From Rhizobium sp. NFR03 (GTDB lineage: Bacteria; Pseudomonadota; Alphaproteobacteria; Rhizobiales; Rhizobiaceae), in the NCBI RefSeq assembly GCF_900111275.1, contig NZ_FOGR01000011.1, positions 1-64,000 on the forward strand: a stretch of 64,000 nucleotides of DNA, given 5' to 3'. Shown in pieces: positions 53,086 through 62,567 of the stretch. The stretch's first letter is position 1, and the number at the start of each line of letters is the position of its first letter. A model generated the notes under the pieces. The model was given only the letters and a program-made list of their open reading frames with translations, searched no databases and was not told the origin of the DNA. A program made the position numbers and the translations under genes.

Positions 53086-54741
53086 TCAGGGATCCATACT
53101 GATGGTCGAAAAGTCCTGGAACCAGTTCTGCGCCTGAACGAAGCCCTTGACCTTCTCCGTCATTGCGCGCGGGTTGACGTCGTGCGTCACCATGAGAAAC
53201 AGGGCTTCGTTGACGTATTTCTCGTGGATCTGCTGAAGCACCTTGTTCTGCTCGGCAGGATCGAACGCGGTACGAACCTTGGCGAACAGCTCGTCCATCT
53301 CGAGATCGCAATAATAACCCCAGTTGGTGCCGGCCGGCGGTGCGAGGTTGCACTGCGACTGACGGATGAGAGCCGTGAAGGGGTCCTGGATGAAGTAGCT
53401 GTAGTTCACGGCCGTCGCGCCTTTGGCGCTCGGATCTTTGGCGCCGGCGCGCCAGATGTTGATGACCGTGTTCCAGTCGGCAACCTCGAACTCGATATTG
53501 ATGCCGATCTCGGCCAGCGTTTGCTGGATGTACTCGTTCATCTGAAGCGGCAGCATCTGCCCGGAGCCTGACGACGAGATGACGACCTTTGTCGTGATCG
53601 GCTTGTCGGGACCGTAGCCGGCCTCGGCCATCAGCTTCTTGGCTTCCTCGACATTGTAGCTCAGCTTGAAGGTCGGATTGCCGAACCACGGGCTGCCGGG
53701 TGGCAGATAACCTTGCGCCGGAATCGACAAGCCGCCGAGAAGCTCGTTCAGCCCCTCGCGATCGACAGCAAGGTTCGCCGCCTTGCGGACGCGGATGTCG
53801 TTCCAGGGCGAACCCTCGACGCGTGAGAGGTGCCACGTCCAGTTATGCGGATAGGAATTGGTGACGATCTTGAAACCTGCATCGCGCAGGGATGCGACGG
53901 AGTCGGGTGCGGGCGCCTCGATCCAGTCGACTTGACCCGACCGCAACGCCGCGACGCGCGTGTTCGGCTCGGGCAGCGGAATGAGGACGAGCTTGTCGAG
54001 CTTCGGGATGCGCGCCTTGTCCCAATAATCTGCATTCGGCGTGAGTTCGGCGCGTTCGCGCGGGGTGAAGCCGCTTTCGAGCTTCCAAGGACCGGTGCCC
54101 GATGGCTTCTGCGCCACCGCGTCCCAGTTCTTGCCCTGTGCCTCCCAGTTGGCCGGTGAGGACATGAGGATCCAGCTGATCTGGTAGGGTAGGGTCGCAT
54201 CCGGCGTCTTCGTGATGATCTCGACCGTCAGAGGATCGATGACCTTGTAGGAGGCGACGGCGGGAATGCGCGATTTCCCCTGCGCGGACTGACGCTTGTC
54301 GAACTGCGGCGCATCCGTCTTCAGCAGCTTGTCGAGGTTCCAGACGACGGCATTCGCGTCGAAGCTGCTGCCATCGTGGAATTTGACGCCTTCACGCAGT
54401 TTGAACGTCCACTTGGTCTTGTCGGTCGCATCGATGTCCCAGGAGGTCGCAAGGCTGGGGATCAGGGTTGCAGCCTTGTCGGCGCTGGAGAGGTCCCATT
54501 CGATCAATGCATTGTAGAGCGTATAGCCCATGACGCGCTGGCCTTCGCCGCCCTGGTCCGTCTGCCCTGTCGTCAGCGGAATGTCGGACGCCGTCATGCC
54601 GATGCGCAGGGTACCTGCGGCCCAGGCCCCACCGGCCGATGCTGCAACCAGCGCCAGCGCGGCGGATCCGGCGATCAGCGCGCTTCGCGCGATTCTGAGG
54701 ATCGGAGGGCTGCGGAAGATGGATCTGGATATCGGCGTCAT
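53086..54741 (-). CDS. Peptide-type ABC transporter binding protein (family 5)
   Basis: 551 aa. Signal peptide with hydrophobic core LIAGSAALALVAASAGGAWA ending near residue 42. Family 5 features: LIPSLATSWDIDATDKTKWT, FKLREGVKFHDGSSFDANAV, RKAANLAVDREGLNELLGG. Ribosome site GAGGGAATAG. Substrate is a peptide, opine or other small nitrogenous compound; family 5 is too broad to choose. First gene of the operon. Confidence 0.92.
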   Translation of the reverse strand: MTPISRSIFRSPPILRIARSALIAGSAALALVAASAGGAWAAGTLRIGMTASDIPLTTGQTDQGGEGQRVMGYTLYNALIEWDLSSADKAATLIPSLATSWDIDATDKTKWTFKLREGVKFHDGSSFDANAVVWNLDKLLKTDAPQFDKRQSAQGKSRIPAVASYKVIDPLTVEIITKTPDATLPYQISWILMSSPANWEAQGKNWDAVAQKPSGTGPWKLESGFTPRERAELTPNADYWDKARIPKLDKLVLIPLPEPNTRVAALRSGQVDWIEAPAPDSVASLRDAGFKIVTNSYPHNWTWHLSRVEGSPWNDIRVRKAANLAVDREGLNELLGGLSIPAQGYLPPGSPWFGNPTFKLSYNVEEAKKLMAEAGYGPDKPITTKVVISSSGSGQMLPLQMNEYIQQTLAEIGINIEFEVADWNTVINIWRAGAKDPSAKGATAVNYSYFIQDPFTALIRQSQCNLAPPAGTNWGYYCDLEMDELFAKVRTAFDPAEQNKVLQQIHEKYVNEALFLMVTHDVNPRAMTEKVKGFVQAQNWFQDFSTISMDP

Positions 54742-55063
54742 TCTATTCCCTCGTTTGCGATCCCGAGCACGTGCCCGGTCGAAGGAGAGAAAGCAGGTTT
54801 CGTGCCAGATCCTGCGGAGCCTGCATTGCCACTGTCTCTTCGGCTGCCCCGCGTCGGATCAGCTCCGCGGTTCCTCTGGAAAGCAGGAGCAAACAGTTTC
54901 ATTGATCGATAGCGATCTAGTATGCCCAAAAAATAATCAGGGTCACAGAATAGGCATTAATGGGAAGAGGGCCTCATGCGGCCCTGTCTCGGCTATGAAA
55001 ATCGCACATCTTTTCGATCTCCGATGACGAAATTACCTCATCAAATGCCGATGTCGCTTCCGG
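54742..55063. other. 322-bp intergenic region
   Basis: Upstream of the binding-protein gene on the - strand. It should carry that operon's promoter. A short stem AGGGCC / GGCCCT (54968-54985) is the only structure I see. No coding signal. Confidence 0.4.
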
Positions 55064-55651
55064 CTAGAGAATGTCATAAAGCCTGATGATCCAGCTGATC
55101 TGATAGAGGATCGCGGCGAAGACCAGCACCAGCTGCGCCCGTTTCGACGTGATGAATGTTGCGACGATGGACATGGCAACGAACGCGACCTGGCGGATCG
55201 GATACTCGGCCCCGAGGGATCGCAGATAGTCGGTGCCCTTGATCAGCGTATCCGCAACGTCGAGGAGCGATGCCAAAGCGAGGAGGCCGAAGAACCAGCG
55301 TTTTCGCTGTTCGAAGTAGTCCTCGAACCCCTTGTAGTCTGCCATCTGGTCAGGAAACAACAATGCCGTCAGTGCGGCAAACACCATCGTGTAGAAGATG
55401 AGGAAGCCATAGAGTGGAAATGTCCAGACGGACACGCGGGACAAGTGGAACTCGTACCACCAGAAATGCACGATGGTGATGAAGATGAAGATCACCCAGC
55501 CAAGATGGATCGGATAGATCTTGATGGTTCCCGGATGCTGAACGAAGCGGGTCAGACCATTGACCATCCTCGCCAGGCTCAGGCCCAGCACCATGCCGAC
55601 GATCGTGCGGACATGGCCGAAATACTCTGCATGACTCGGCAGGGCTTCCAT
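55064..55651 (-). CDS. Hypothetical membrane protein
   Basis: 195 aa from ATG 55651, preceded by GAGGAAG; ATG 55681 is a weaker choice. Five to six predicted membrane segments: VGMVLGLSLARMVNGLTRF, LGWVIFIFITIVHFWWYEF, FPLYGFLIFYTMVFAALTAL, WFFGLLALASLLDVADTL, and two near the C-terminus. Charged EDYFEQRKRWF loop in the middle. I cannot assign a family. It stands alone between the peptide-transport operon and the TetR gene. Confidence 0.65.
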   Translation of the reverse strand: MEALPSHAEYFGHVRTIVGMVLGLSLARMVNGLTRFVQHPGTIKIYPIHLGWVIFIFITIVHFWWYEFHLSRVSVWTFPLYGFLIFYTMVFAALTALLFPDQMADYKGFEDYFEQRKRWFFGLLALASLLDVADTLIKGTDYLRSLGAEYPIRQVAFVAMSIVATFITSKRAQLVLVFAAILYQISWIIRLYDIL

Positions 55652-55772
55652 ATCCGCTTCCTCTGTTTTCTCAGCAATCACTTGATTCTGGTGTAACCCA
55701 TATCAATAAAGAGCGATAAAACAGATGGCCATGTCATTGGCGCCGGATCATGGACAGCAGCAAACCCAAGCT

Positions 55773-56360
55773 TCAGGCAGGCCTGTCGGAGCCTGCAATC
55801 CGCCTGACCTCGGTAGCGGCCGCATCCAGAACGCCTCCGGAGAGATCGTCGTCGTCGATGATCCGTGAAAGCGTGACGGCGCCGACCATGAGGGCGAGGA
55901 TCACCATCGCATTGTTGCTGGGCTTCGTCCCCGTCTCCCTGTCCATCAGGCCATCGAGGATATCGAAATGGGCGCGAATGCCCTCTTCGAAAGGTCTTCT
56001 GACATCTGCACTTTGACGGGCGGCATCCGAACCCAGTGCCACAAGAGGGCAACCTTCGGCTTTCTCGCCCCTGTGATCCTTCGATAGATAGAATGCCATG
56101 ACCGCTTCGAGCGGATCGGAGTTGTTTACAGCCGCAGTCGACCATCGCATGGTGGCGCTTTCGAGCGCCCGCTGCGACGCCAGCGCTGCCAGATCGTCCT
56201 TCGACGCGAACTGCTTGTAGAATCCTCCCTGCGTCAGGCCCGCGCCCTTCATCAGATCCTTCAGTCCGATTCCATCGAAGCCATGCTCTCTGAACAGTCG
56301 GCTGGCTACGGTGATCACCTTGTCCCGGTTTTCCTCGGCTTGCGCACGGCTCACTCTCAT
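55773..56360 (-). CDS. TetR-family transcriptional regulator
   Basis: 195 aa from ATG 56360 with GGAGGG upstream (ATG 56372 is the alternative). N-terminal HTH: ITVASRLFREHGFDGIGLKD then KGAGLTQGGFYKQFASKDDL, the TetR DNA-binding signature. The ligand domain includes CPLVALGSDAARQSADVR, typical of the group near NemR/AcrR-like repressors. Divergent from an RND efflux pair. Palindrome TTAGAT-N4-ATCTAA in the shared region is its probable operator. Confidence 0.9.
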   Translation of the reverse strand: MRVSRAQAEENRDKVITVASRLFREHGFDGIGLKDLMKGAGLTQGGFYKQFASKDDLAALASQRALESATMRWSTAAVNNSDPLEAVMAFYLSKDHRGEKAEGCPLVALGSDAARQSADVRRPFEEGIRAHFDILDGLMDRETGTKPSNNAMVILALMVGAVTLSRIIDDDDLSGGVLDAAATEVRRIAGSDRPA

Positions 56361-56373
56361 GTGACCCTCCATT

Positions 56374-56423
56374 TAGATTTCATTTGACATCTATAATCTT
56401 TTTAGAGTTAGATCGCAATCTAA
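56374..56423. promoter_or_regulatory. Divergent control region with probable TetR operators
   Basis: TTAGATCGCAATCTAA at 56408-56423 has 6-bp palindromic halves. TAGAT (56374) and ATCTA (56389) form a wider second pair. A TTGACA -35 element (56384-56389) points toward the efflux genes. Arrangement fits simultaneous repression of the tetR gene and the pump. Confidence 0.6.
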
Positions 56424-56436
56424 TTCAGGAAGACCC

Positions 56437-57579
56437 GTGGTCAAGAAGAGAATGTCGAGAATGAAACGCAAGCATGTCCTTATATCCGCAGGTCTCGCGG
56501 CAACAGTAGCGGCGGCGGCTGTGTTCCTGCTTGTCGAACGGACGCCGGGGGCTGAGCCCGTCGCCGCCGATCCGAGGGCGGCAGCACCTCTGGTCATGGT
56601 GGCGCACACGAAGAAATCGGCGACGGCCGAGCGATCCTTCACCGGCACGGTGGCGTCACGGGTTCAGAGCAATCTCGGCTTTCGCGTTCCCGGCAAGATC
56701 ATCGAGCGCATGGTCGATGCCGGCCAGCAGGTCCGGCAGGGACAGGCGCTGATGCGCATCGATGAAACGGACCTTCAACTGGCCCTGACAGCAAAGCGCA
56801 ACACGGTGATCGCTGCGCGTGCCGTCGTCAGTCAGGCGCTGGCGGACGAGCGGCGGTATGCGGCATTGGTCAAGAACGGGCTGGCGGCCACCCCGCAGAG
56901 ATACGAGCAGGCAAAAGCGGCTCTCGACACTGCGACCGCGCAGCTTGCTGCCGCCGAGGCCGATGCGACGGTCGCGGAAAACCAGGCAACCTATACCGTT
57001 CTTCTTGCAGATGCCGATGGCACGGTTGTCGATACGCTCGGCGAACCTGGCCAGGTCGTCACAGCCGGACAGACGGTCGTTCAGCTGGCTCATGCGGGAC
57101 CACGCGAGGCGGTGGTATCGCTTCCGGAGACCGTGCGCCCCGAGATCGGATCGACGGCCACCGCCGATGTCTACGGTGACGGCAACGTGAAAGATCTCGC
57201 CACGTTGCGGCAGATCTCCGACGCGGCCGACCGGCAGACGCGGACATATGAGGCACGCTATGTGCTCGATGGTAATGCTGCGTCCGCGCCCCTCGGTTCG
57301 ACCGTCACCATCAGGATCGCGAATAAAGACGAGCAAGAAGAGGTTTCCTTGCCCGTTGGCGCGATACTGGACGACGGCAACCGGACGGGTGTCTGGATCG
57401 TCAACGCTGCCAATTCGACCGTGACCTTCAAGCCCGTCGCGGTGAAGCGTATCGGCGAAGAAACTGCCTATGTGACCGGTCTCGGCATTGACGAGCAGGT
57501 GGTGGCGCTCGGTGCGCATCTGTTGGTCAGCGGCACGATCGTCCGAACGGGCCTCCAGGAAGAGGCGGCAAAGCAATGA
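56437..57579 (+). CDS. RND efflux membrane-fusion protein
   Basis: 380 aa with a GTG start behind AGGAAG. N-terminal anchor near residues 12-32, then lipoyl-type half motifs (GFRVPGKIIERMVDAGQQVR and VVDTLGEPGQVVTAGQTV) flanking an alpha-hairpin (ALADERRYAALVKNGLAATP). Ends in beta-barrel and membrane-proximal domains. Periplasmic adaptor of the tripartite pump with the next gene, whose start it overlaps by 4 nt. No lipoprotein Cys is seen. Confidence 0.9.
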   Translation: MVKKRMSRMKRKHVLISAGLAATVAAAAVFLLVERTPGAEPVAADPRAAAPLVMVAHTKKSATAERSFTGTVASRVQSNLGFRVPGKIIERMVDAGQQVRQGQALMRIDETDLQLALTAKRNTVIAARAVVSQALADERRYAALVKNGLAATPQRYEQAKAALDTATAQLAAAEADATVAENQATYTVLLADADGTVVDTLGEPGQVVTAGQTVVQLAHAGPREAVVSLPETVRPEIGSTATADVYGDGNVKDLATLRQISDAADRQTRTYEARYVLDGNAASAPLGSTVTIRIANKDEQEEVSLPVGAILDDGNRTGVWIVNAANSTVTFKPVAVKRIGEETAYVTGLGIDEQVVALGAHLLVSGTIVRTGLQEEAAKQ

Positions 57580-60500
57580 GCTTCAACCTCTCCGCCATCG
57601 CGGTGCGCGAGCGCGCCATAACCCTGTTCTTCATTGTTCTGCTCGCTGTTGCGGGCGTCTATGCCTTCGTCAAGCTCGGCCGCGCCGAAGATCCGTCCTT
57701 CACCATCAAGACGCTGACGGTCACATCCGTCTGGCCTGGCGCCACGGCGCGCGAGATGCAGGATCTGGTCGCCGAACCGTTGGAGAAGCGCATTCAGGAG
57801 CTGACCTGGTACGACCGCGTGGAGACGACCACGCGGCCCGGCTACGCCTTTCTGACGGTCACGCTCAAGGATAATACGCCCGCTTCCGCCGTTGAGGGGG
57901 AGTTCTATCAGGCCCGCAAGAAGCTTGGCGACGAGGCGAGCAGCCTCCCACAGGGGGTCATTGGTCCGTTCGTGAACGACGAGTATTCGGATGTCAGCTT
58001 CGGTCTTTATGCCCTCAAGGCCAAAGGCCTGCCGATGCGCGACCTTGTGCGGCAGGCAGAGATCATCCGTCAGGATCTGCTCCATGTGCCCGGCGTCAAG
58101 AAGATCAACATCCTCGGGGAACGCCCGGAGCAGATCTTCGTGGAATTCTCTTATGCCAAGCTCGCGACCCTCGGCATCTCCGCGCAGGATATTGCTGCCG
58201 CGCTGCAACGGCAGAACACCGTAACGCCGGCGGGCTCGATCGACACGCGCGGTCCGCAGGTCATCATCCGGTTCGACGGAGCCTATAACAGCGAGCAGGC
58301 CATCGCCGACACGCCGATCGTCGCCTCCGGCCGCTCGCTGAAGATCTCCGATCTGGCCAGCGTCAGACGCGGCTACGAAGACCCGGCCACCTATATCATC
58401 CGGCACAATGGCGAGCCGGTCGTCATGCTCGGCGCCGTCATGCAGGCGGGCTGGAACGGCCTTGAGCTCGGCAAGGCGCTGGAAGCGCGGTCGTCCGCGA
58501 TCGCGCAGACACTTCCCCTCGGAATGACGCTGACCAAGGTCAGCGATCAGGCCGTCAACATCGACGAAGCTGTCGGCGAGTTCATGCTGAAATTCGCCAT
58601 GGCTCTGGGCGTCGTTCTGTTCGTCAGCCTCGTCGCGCTCGGCTGGCGGGTCGGCATCGTCGTCGCGCTTGCCGTCCCTCTGACACTTGCCGTCGTCTTC
58701 CTCATCATGCTGGAAACCGGCCGCTTCTTCGACCGGATCACGTTGGGCGCGCTGATCCTCGCTCTCGGGCTGCTCGTGGACGACGCAATCATCGCCATCG
58801 AGGTCATGGTCGTGAAGATGGAAGAGGGCATGGGCCGCATCGAGGCAGCAGCCTATGCCTGGAGCCATACCGCGGCACCCATGCTGTCGGGAACGCTCGT
58901 CACGATCATCGGCCTTATGCCTGTTGGCTTCGCGCAATCTGCGGCCGGAGAATATGCGGGCAACATCTTCTGGGTCGTCGGCTTCGCTCTGATTGTTTCG
59001 TGGATCATCGCCGTGACCTTCACGCCCTATCTCGGGGTCAAGATGCTGCCCGACATCAAGCCCGTGGAGGGTGGCCACGAGGCGATCTACGATACGCCGA
59101 ACTACCGCCGCCTGCGGTCCATCATCGCGTTCGCGGTGCGCCATAAATTCGTGACCTGCTCGGTCGTTGGCATCATGATGGCTGTGTCCGTCGTCGGCAT
59201 GGGAGGCGTCAAGCAGCAGTTCTTTCCGACATCGGACAGACCGGAAGTGCTGGTCGAAGTGCGCATGCCGGAGGGAACCAGCATCGACGCGACGACATCG
59301 GCTGTCAAAAAGGTCGAGGCGTGGTTAAAGACACAGCCGGAGGCGAACATCGTCACCAGCTACATCGGGCAGGGCGCACCGCGCTTCTTCTTTGCCATGT
59401 CGCCGGAACTGCCCGATCCCGCCTTCGCCAAGATCGTCGTGCTCACACCCGACGCAGGCACTCGGGAAGACCTGAAGCATCGCCTTCGCATGGCCATATC
59501 GGAAGGCCTCGCTCCGGAAGCATCGGTGCGCGTCACGCAGCTGGTCTTCGGTCCCTACACGCCGTTCCCCGTGGAATTCCGCATCATGGGCCCGGATCAG
59601 AACGAACTCTACAAGATCTCCGATCAGGCTCTCGCAATCATGAAAGGGGTCCCCGACGTCCGGCAGGCCAATCGCGACTGGGGCAACCGGACACCTGTGC
59701 TGCGGTTCGTCCCCGATCAGGAAAGGCTGAACCTGATCGGCCTGTCACCATCGGAGGCAGCCCAGCAGATGCAGTTGCTTCTGAGCGGCATTCCGGTGAC
59801 GCAGGTGCGCGACAACATCCGGAACGTGCCCGTTATTGCCAGGAGTGCCGGGGAGAACCGCCTCGATCCTTCGCGCCTTTCCGACTTCGCACTGATGAGC
59901 AGAGATGGCCGCCAGATCCCGCTCGATCAGGTGGGCCGGTCGGAGATCCGCTTCGAGGAACCTATCCTGAAGCGTCGCGACCGGACGCCCGTGATCACGA
60001 TACGCTCGGATATCGACGAGGCGACCCAGCCGCCGGAGGTTTCCCGGCAGGTGATGAAGGCGCTTCAGCCCCTCATCGCGATCTTGCCGGTCGGCTACCG
60101 GATCGAGATGGGCGGGAACATCGAGGAGTCACTCAAGGCCAATGCCGCGCTGGTGCAGGTGTTTCCGCTCATGATTGCGGCGACACTGATCGTCATCATC
60201 CTTCAGGTGCGCAGTCTTTCCACCATGACGATGGTCATGCTGACGGCGCCGCTCGGGCTTGCGGGGGTCGTTCCGACGCTCCTCCTGTTCAACCAGCCGT
60301 TCGGCTTCAACGCCATCCTCGGTTTGATCGGCCTTGCCGGCATCCTCATGCGCAACACGCTGATCCTGACGGAACAGATCAAGGAGAACCAGCACGCCGG
60401 CCTTGACGACTATCACGCCGTAATCGAAGCCACGGTGCAGCGGACGCGACCCGTCATCCTGACGGCGCTCGCAGCGATCCTCGCCTTCATCCCGCTGACG

Positions 60501-60692
60501 CACTCGGTGTTCTGGGGGTCCATGGCCTATACCCTGATCGGCGGAACGGCGGCGGGAACGGCAATGATCCTTCTCTTCCTGCCGGCACTCTATGCCGTCT
60601 GGTTCCGGATCAAGCCGCCGAAGGAGACAGAGGATATCCAGACAACCGACGGCAGCGGCATGCATCGACATCAGGCGATGGCCGCTGAATAG
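57576..60692 (+). CDS. RND efflux transporter, inner-membrane pump
   Basis: 1038 aa, full length for an HAE-type RND pump. Two repeated halves with twelve membrane segments. FDRITLGALILALGLLVDDA carries the transmembrane-4 Asp pair (VDDA) used for proton coupling. The C-terminal half has LGLIGLAGILMRNTLILTEQ. PGATAREMQDLVAEPLEKRI is the porter-domain signature. Similar pumps export dyes, antibiotics or plant phenolics; substrate unknown. No outer-membrane factor gene is adjacent, so a TolC-like protein elsewhere is needed. Confidence 0.93.
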   Translation: MSFNLSAIAVRERAITLFFIVLLAVAGVYAFVKLGRAEDPSFTIKTLTVTSVWPGATAREMQDLVAEPLEKRIQELTWYDRVETTTRPGYAFLTVTLKDNTPASAVEGEFYQARKKLGDEASSLPQGVIGPFVNDEYSDVSFGLYALKAKGLPMRDLVRQAEIIRQDLLHVPGVKKINILGERPEQIFVEFSYAKLATLGISAQDIAAALQRQNTVTPAGSIDTRGPQVIIRFDGAYNSEQAIADTPIVASGRSLKISDLASVRRGYEDPATYIIRHNGEPVVMLGAVMQAGWNGLELGKALEARSSAIAQTLPLGMTLTKVSDQAVNIDEAVGEFMLKFAMALGVVLFVSLVALGWRVGIVVALAVPLTLAVVFLIMLETGRFFDRITLGALILALGLLVDDAIIAIEVMVVKMEEGMGRIEAAAYAWSHTAAPMLSGTLVTIIGLMPVGFAQSAAGEYAGNIFWVVGFALIVSWIIAVTFTPYLGVKMLPDIKPVEGGHEAIYDTPNYRRLRSIIAFAVRHKFVTCSVVGIMMAVSVVGMGGVKQQFFPTSDRPEVLVEVRMPEGTSIDATTSAVKKVEAWLKTQPEANIVTSYIGQGAPRFFFAMSPELPDPAFAKIVVLTPDAGTREDLKHRLRMAISEGLAPEASVRVTQLVFGPYTPFPVEFRIMGPDQNELYKISDQALAIMKGVPDVRQANRDWGNRTPVLRFVPDQERLNLIGLSPSEAAQQMQLLLSGIPVTQVRDNIRNVPVIARSAGENRLDPSRLSDFALMSRDGRQIPLDQVGRSEIRFEEPILKRRDRTPVITIRSDIDEATQPPEVSRQVMKALQPLIAILPVGYRIEMGGNIEESLKANAALVQVFPLMIAATLIVIILQVRSLSTMTMVMLTAPLGLAGVVPTLLLFNQPFGFNAILGLIGLAGILMRNTLILTEQIKENQHAGLDDYHAVIEATVQRTRPVILTALAAILAFIPLTHSVFWGSMAYTLIGGTAAGTAMILLFLPALYAVWFRIKPPKETEDIQTTDGSGMHRHQAMAAE

Positions 60693-60711
60693 CGGCGCAT
60701 CGCGCGATCGA

Positions 60712-61566
60712 TCAAATGGCGGAGGTCGTTTTTTGGGCGATATAGAGTTCGCGAAGCTTCAACGTGAGCGGACCGGGAATGCCGTCGCCAATAGGCAGCC
60801 CGTCGATCTTCGTGACGGGAAGCACGAAGTTCGTGGCGGACGTGATGAAGGCCTCGGCCGCCGTTTTTGCCTCTTCGACACTAAAGGGGCGCTCTTCGAC
60901 AGGGATGCCGATGGCGGCGGCGATATCGAGGGTGCTGTGGCGCGTGATCCCGTGAAGGATCGCTTGCGACAGGGGGCGGGTGACGAGAACGCCATTGCTG
61001 GTGATGATATGGGCGCTCGCCGAACTCGCTTCCGTCACGAACCCGTCTTCGACCAGCCATGCATCGTCTGCGCCCTGGCTCGCCGCCTCCATCTTGGCCA
61101 TGGAGGGATAGAGCAGCTGCACCGTCTTGATATCGCGGCGCGCCCATCGGAGATCCGGAAGCAGCGCGACCGAAATGCCGGTTTGGGCCTTGGGATTGTC
61201 AAGCACGGCTTTGCTTTGCGTGAACAACACGAGCGTCGGCACGGGGTTTGCCGGGAAGGCGAAATCGCGATCGGCAGGACCGCGGCTGATCTGGAGATAG
61301 ATCAAACCTTCGTTCAGCCCGTTGCGCTTGACGATCTCGCGGTGAACGCCAAGCAGCTCTTCGGGCGAGAGAGGGCAGGCGAGGCCAAGCTCCGCCATGG
61401 AGCGCTGCAGCCGGGCCGAATGGCCTTCATATTCCAATAGCTTGCCGTTCACGACGCCGGTCACCTCGTAGATGGCATCCGCAAAGAGAAATCCACGATC
61501 AAAGATGGAGACGTGCGCGTCGGCTTCGTCCAGCCAGGCGCCGTTGAGATATACGGTACGGTTCAA
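60712..61566 (-). CDS. D-amino-acid transaminase-like PLP enzyme (class IV)
   Basis: 284 aa. TTG start at 61566, behind GGAG, overlapping the PxpA TGA by 2 nt. MNRTVYLNGAWLDEADAHVS then IFDRGFLFADAIYEV is the class IV N-terminus; the PLP Lys is in RRDIKTVQLL, and EASSASAHIITSNGVLVTRP follows. It would interconvert D-amino acids and keto acids. Downstream of pxpA in one operon and convergent with the RND gene. An in-frame extension through pxpA is only a shadow. Confidence 0.85.
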   Translation of the reverse strand: MNRTVYLNGAWLDEADAHVSIFDRGFLFADAIYEVTGVVNGKLLEYEGHSARLQRSMAELGLACPLSPEELLGVHREIVKRNGLNEGLIYLQISRGPADRDFAFPANPVPTLVLFTQSKAVLDNPKAQTGISVALLPDLRWARRDIKTVQLLYPSMAKMEAASQGADDAWLVEDGFVTEASSASAHIITSNGVLVTRPLSQAILHGITRHSTLDIAAAIGIPVEERPFSVEEAKTAAEAFITSATNFVLPVTKIDGLPIGDGIPGPLTLKLRELYIAQKTTSAI

Positions 61567-62357
61567 AGGGTCGTCTCCTCGTTGAGGCATCCGGGTTTGC
61601 AAAAAGGGGCGATCGCGATGCCCGCGTCCGTCAGTTGCGTGCGAAGGGCGCGCGCGGTCGCTGCGGCGCCCGGCGTATCGCCATGGATGCAGACGGTTGC
61701 CGGCTCGACGGGAAGGCGCTTTCCGCCGATGGTGGGCATCCTCTTGTCGCAGAGCATCGACAGGACCTGATCGACGCTCTCCTGAGGATCGTGAATGACG
61801 GCGCCGTCCATCTGGCGGGAGGCGAGCATGCCGTTGTCGGTGTAGCGGCGGTCGGCATAGACCTCGCAGGCGACCTGCAGCCCGGCTGTCTCCGCCGCCT
61901 TCATCGTTTCGGAAAAGGGCAGGGTGATGAAGACGAGGCCAGGATCGACCGCCCGGATGGCATCGACGCAGACCTTCGCAAGCGTGGCGTCTTCGGCTGC
62001 CATATTGCCGAGAGACCCGTGCGTCTTCACATGGGTGATCGGCCAGCCGAGCGCTGACGCCATGCCCTGTATCGCGGAAATCTGGTAGATCAGTTGCGCC
62101 TCGATATCCTCCGGACGCTCGCCCGAAATGCGCCGCCGGCCGAAGCCGTAGAGATCCATGAAAGACGGGTGCGCGCCGATGGCGACGCCGCGTGCCTTGG
62201 CCAGCAGGATCGTGTCGCGCATGACGGAGGGGTCGCCCGCATGGAAGCCGCATGCGATATTGGCTGTCGTGACAATGTCCATCAGGGCGCGATCATCGCC
62301 GATCGTATAGGCGCCAAAGCTCTCGCCCATATCGCAGTTCAGGTCGATGGTCGCCAC
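61563..62357 (-). CDS. pxpA: 5-oxoprolinase subunit A (LamB/YcsF family)
   Basis: 264 aa from GTG 62357 (GGGGA 6 nt upstream), giving VATIDLNCDMGESFGAYTIG. Other motifs: ANIACGFHAGDPSVM, GAHPSFMDLYGFGRR, and KTHGSLGNMAAED. With PxpB and PxpC it hydrolyses 5-oxo-L-proline to glutamate using ATP. It lies divergent to pxpB across 210 bp, unlike the usual single operon, and is followed by a transaminase-like gene. Confidence 0.9.
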   Translation of the reverse strand: MATIDLNCDMGESFGAYTIGDDRALMDIVTTANIACGFHAGDPSVMRDTILLAKARGVAIGAHPSFMDLYGFGRRRISGERPEDIEAQLIYQISAIQGMASALGWPITHVKTHGSLGNMAAEDATLAKVCVDAIRAVDPGLVFITLPFSETMKAAETAGLQVACEVYADRRYTDNGMLASRQMDGAVIHDPQESVDQVLSMLCDKRMPTIGGKRLPVEPATVCIHGDTPGAAATARALRTQLTDAGIAIAPFCKPGCLNEETTL

Positions 62358-62567
62358 GGAAAATCCCCGCTGGATAGGTCGGCAAAACGATGCCCGCACG
62401 AGCACCACGGGCTTGACATACAGATGGTGTACTGAAATGACAAGGGCTCGCTGCGCTGTCGCGACGGCGGAAACAGCCGACCGGCGCGAACGATTTTAGC
62501 GGTCCTGACGCGAAGAAAGGCTTCTTTCCGAAACGGTCGGCGCGGCATGATGGAACAAGGGAACGGC

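Noticed and set aside
60712-62253. 513-codon fused frame covering the transaminase and PxpA regions
   Set aside because: Its N-terminal half is out of frame with PxpA and has shadow composition; the transaminase begins at the TTG at 61566.
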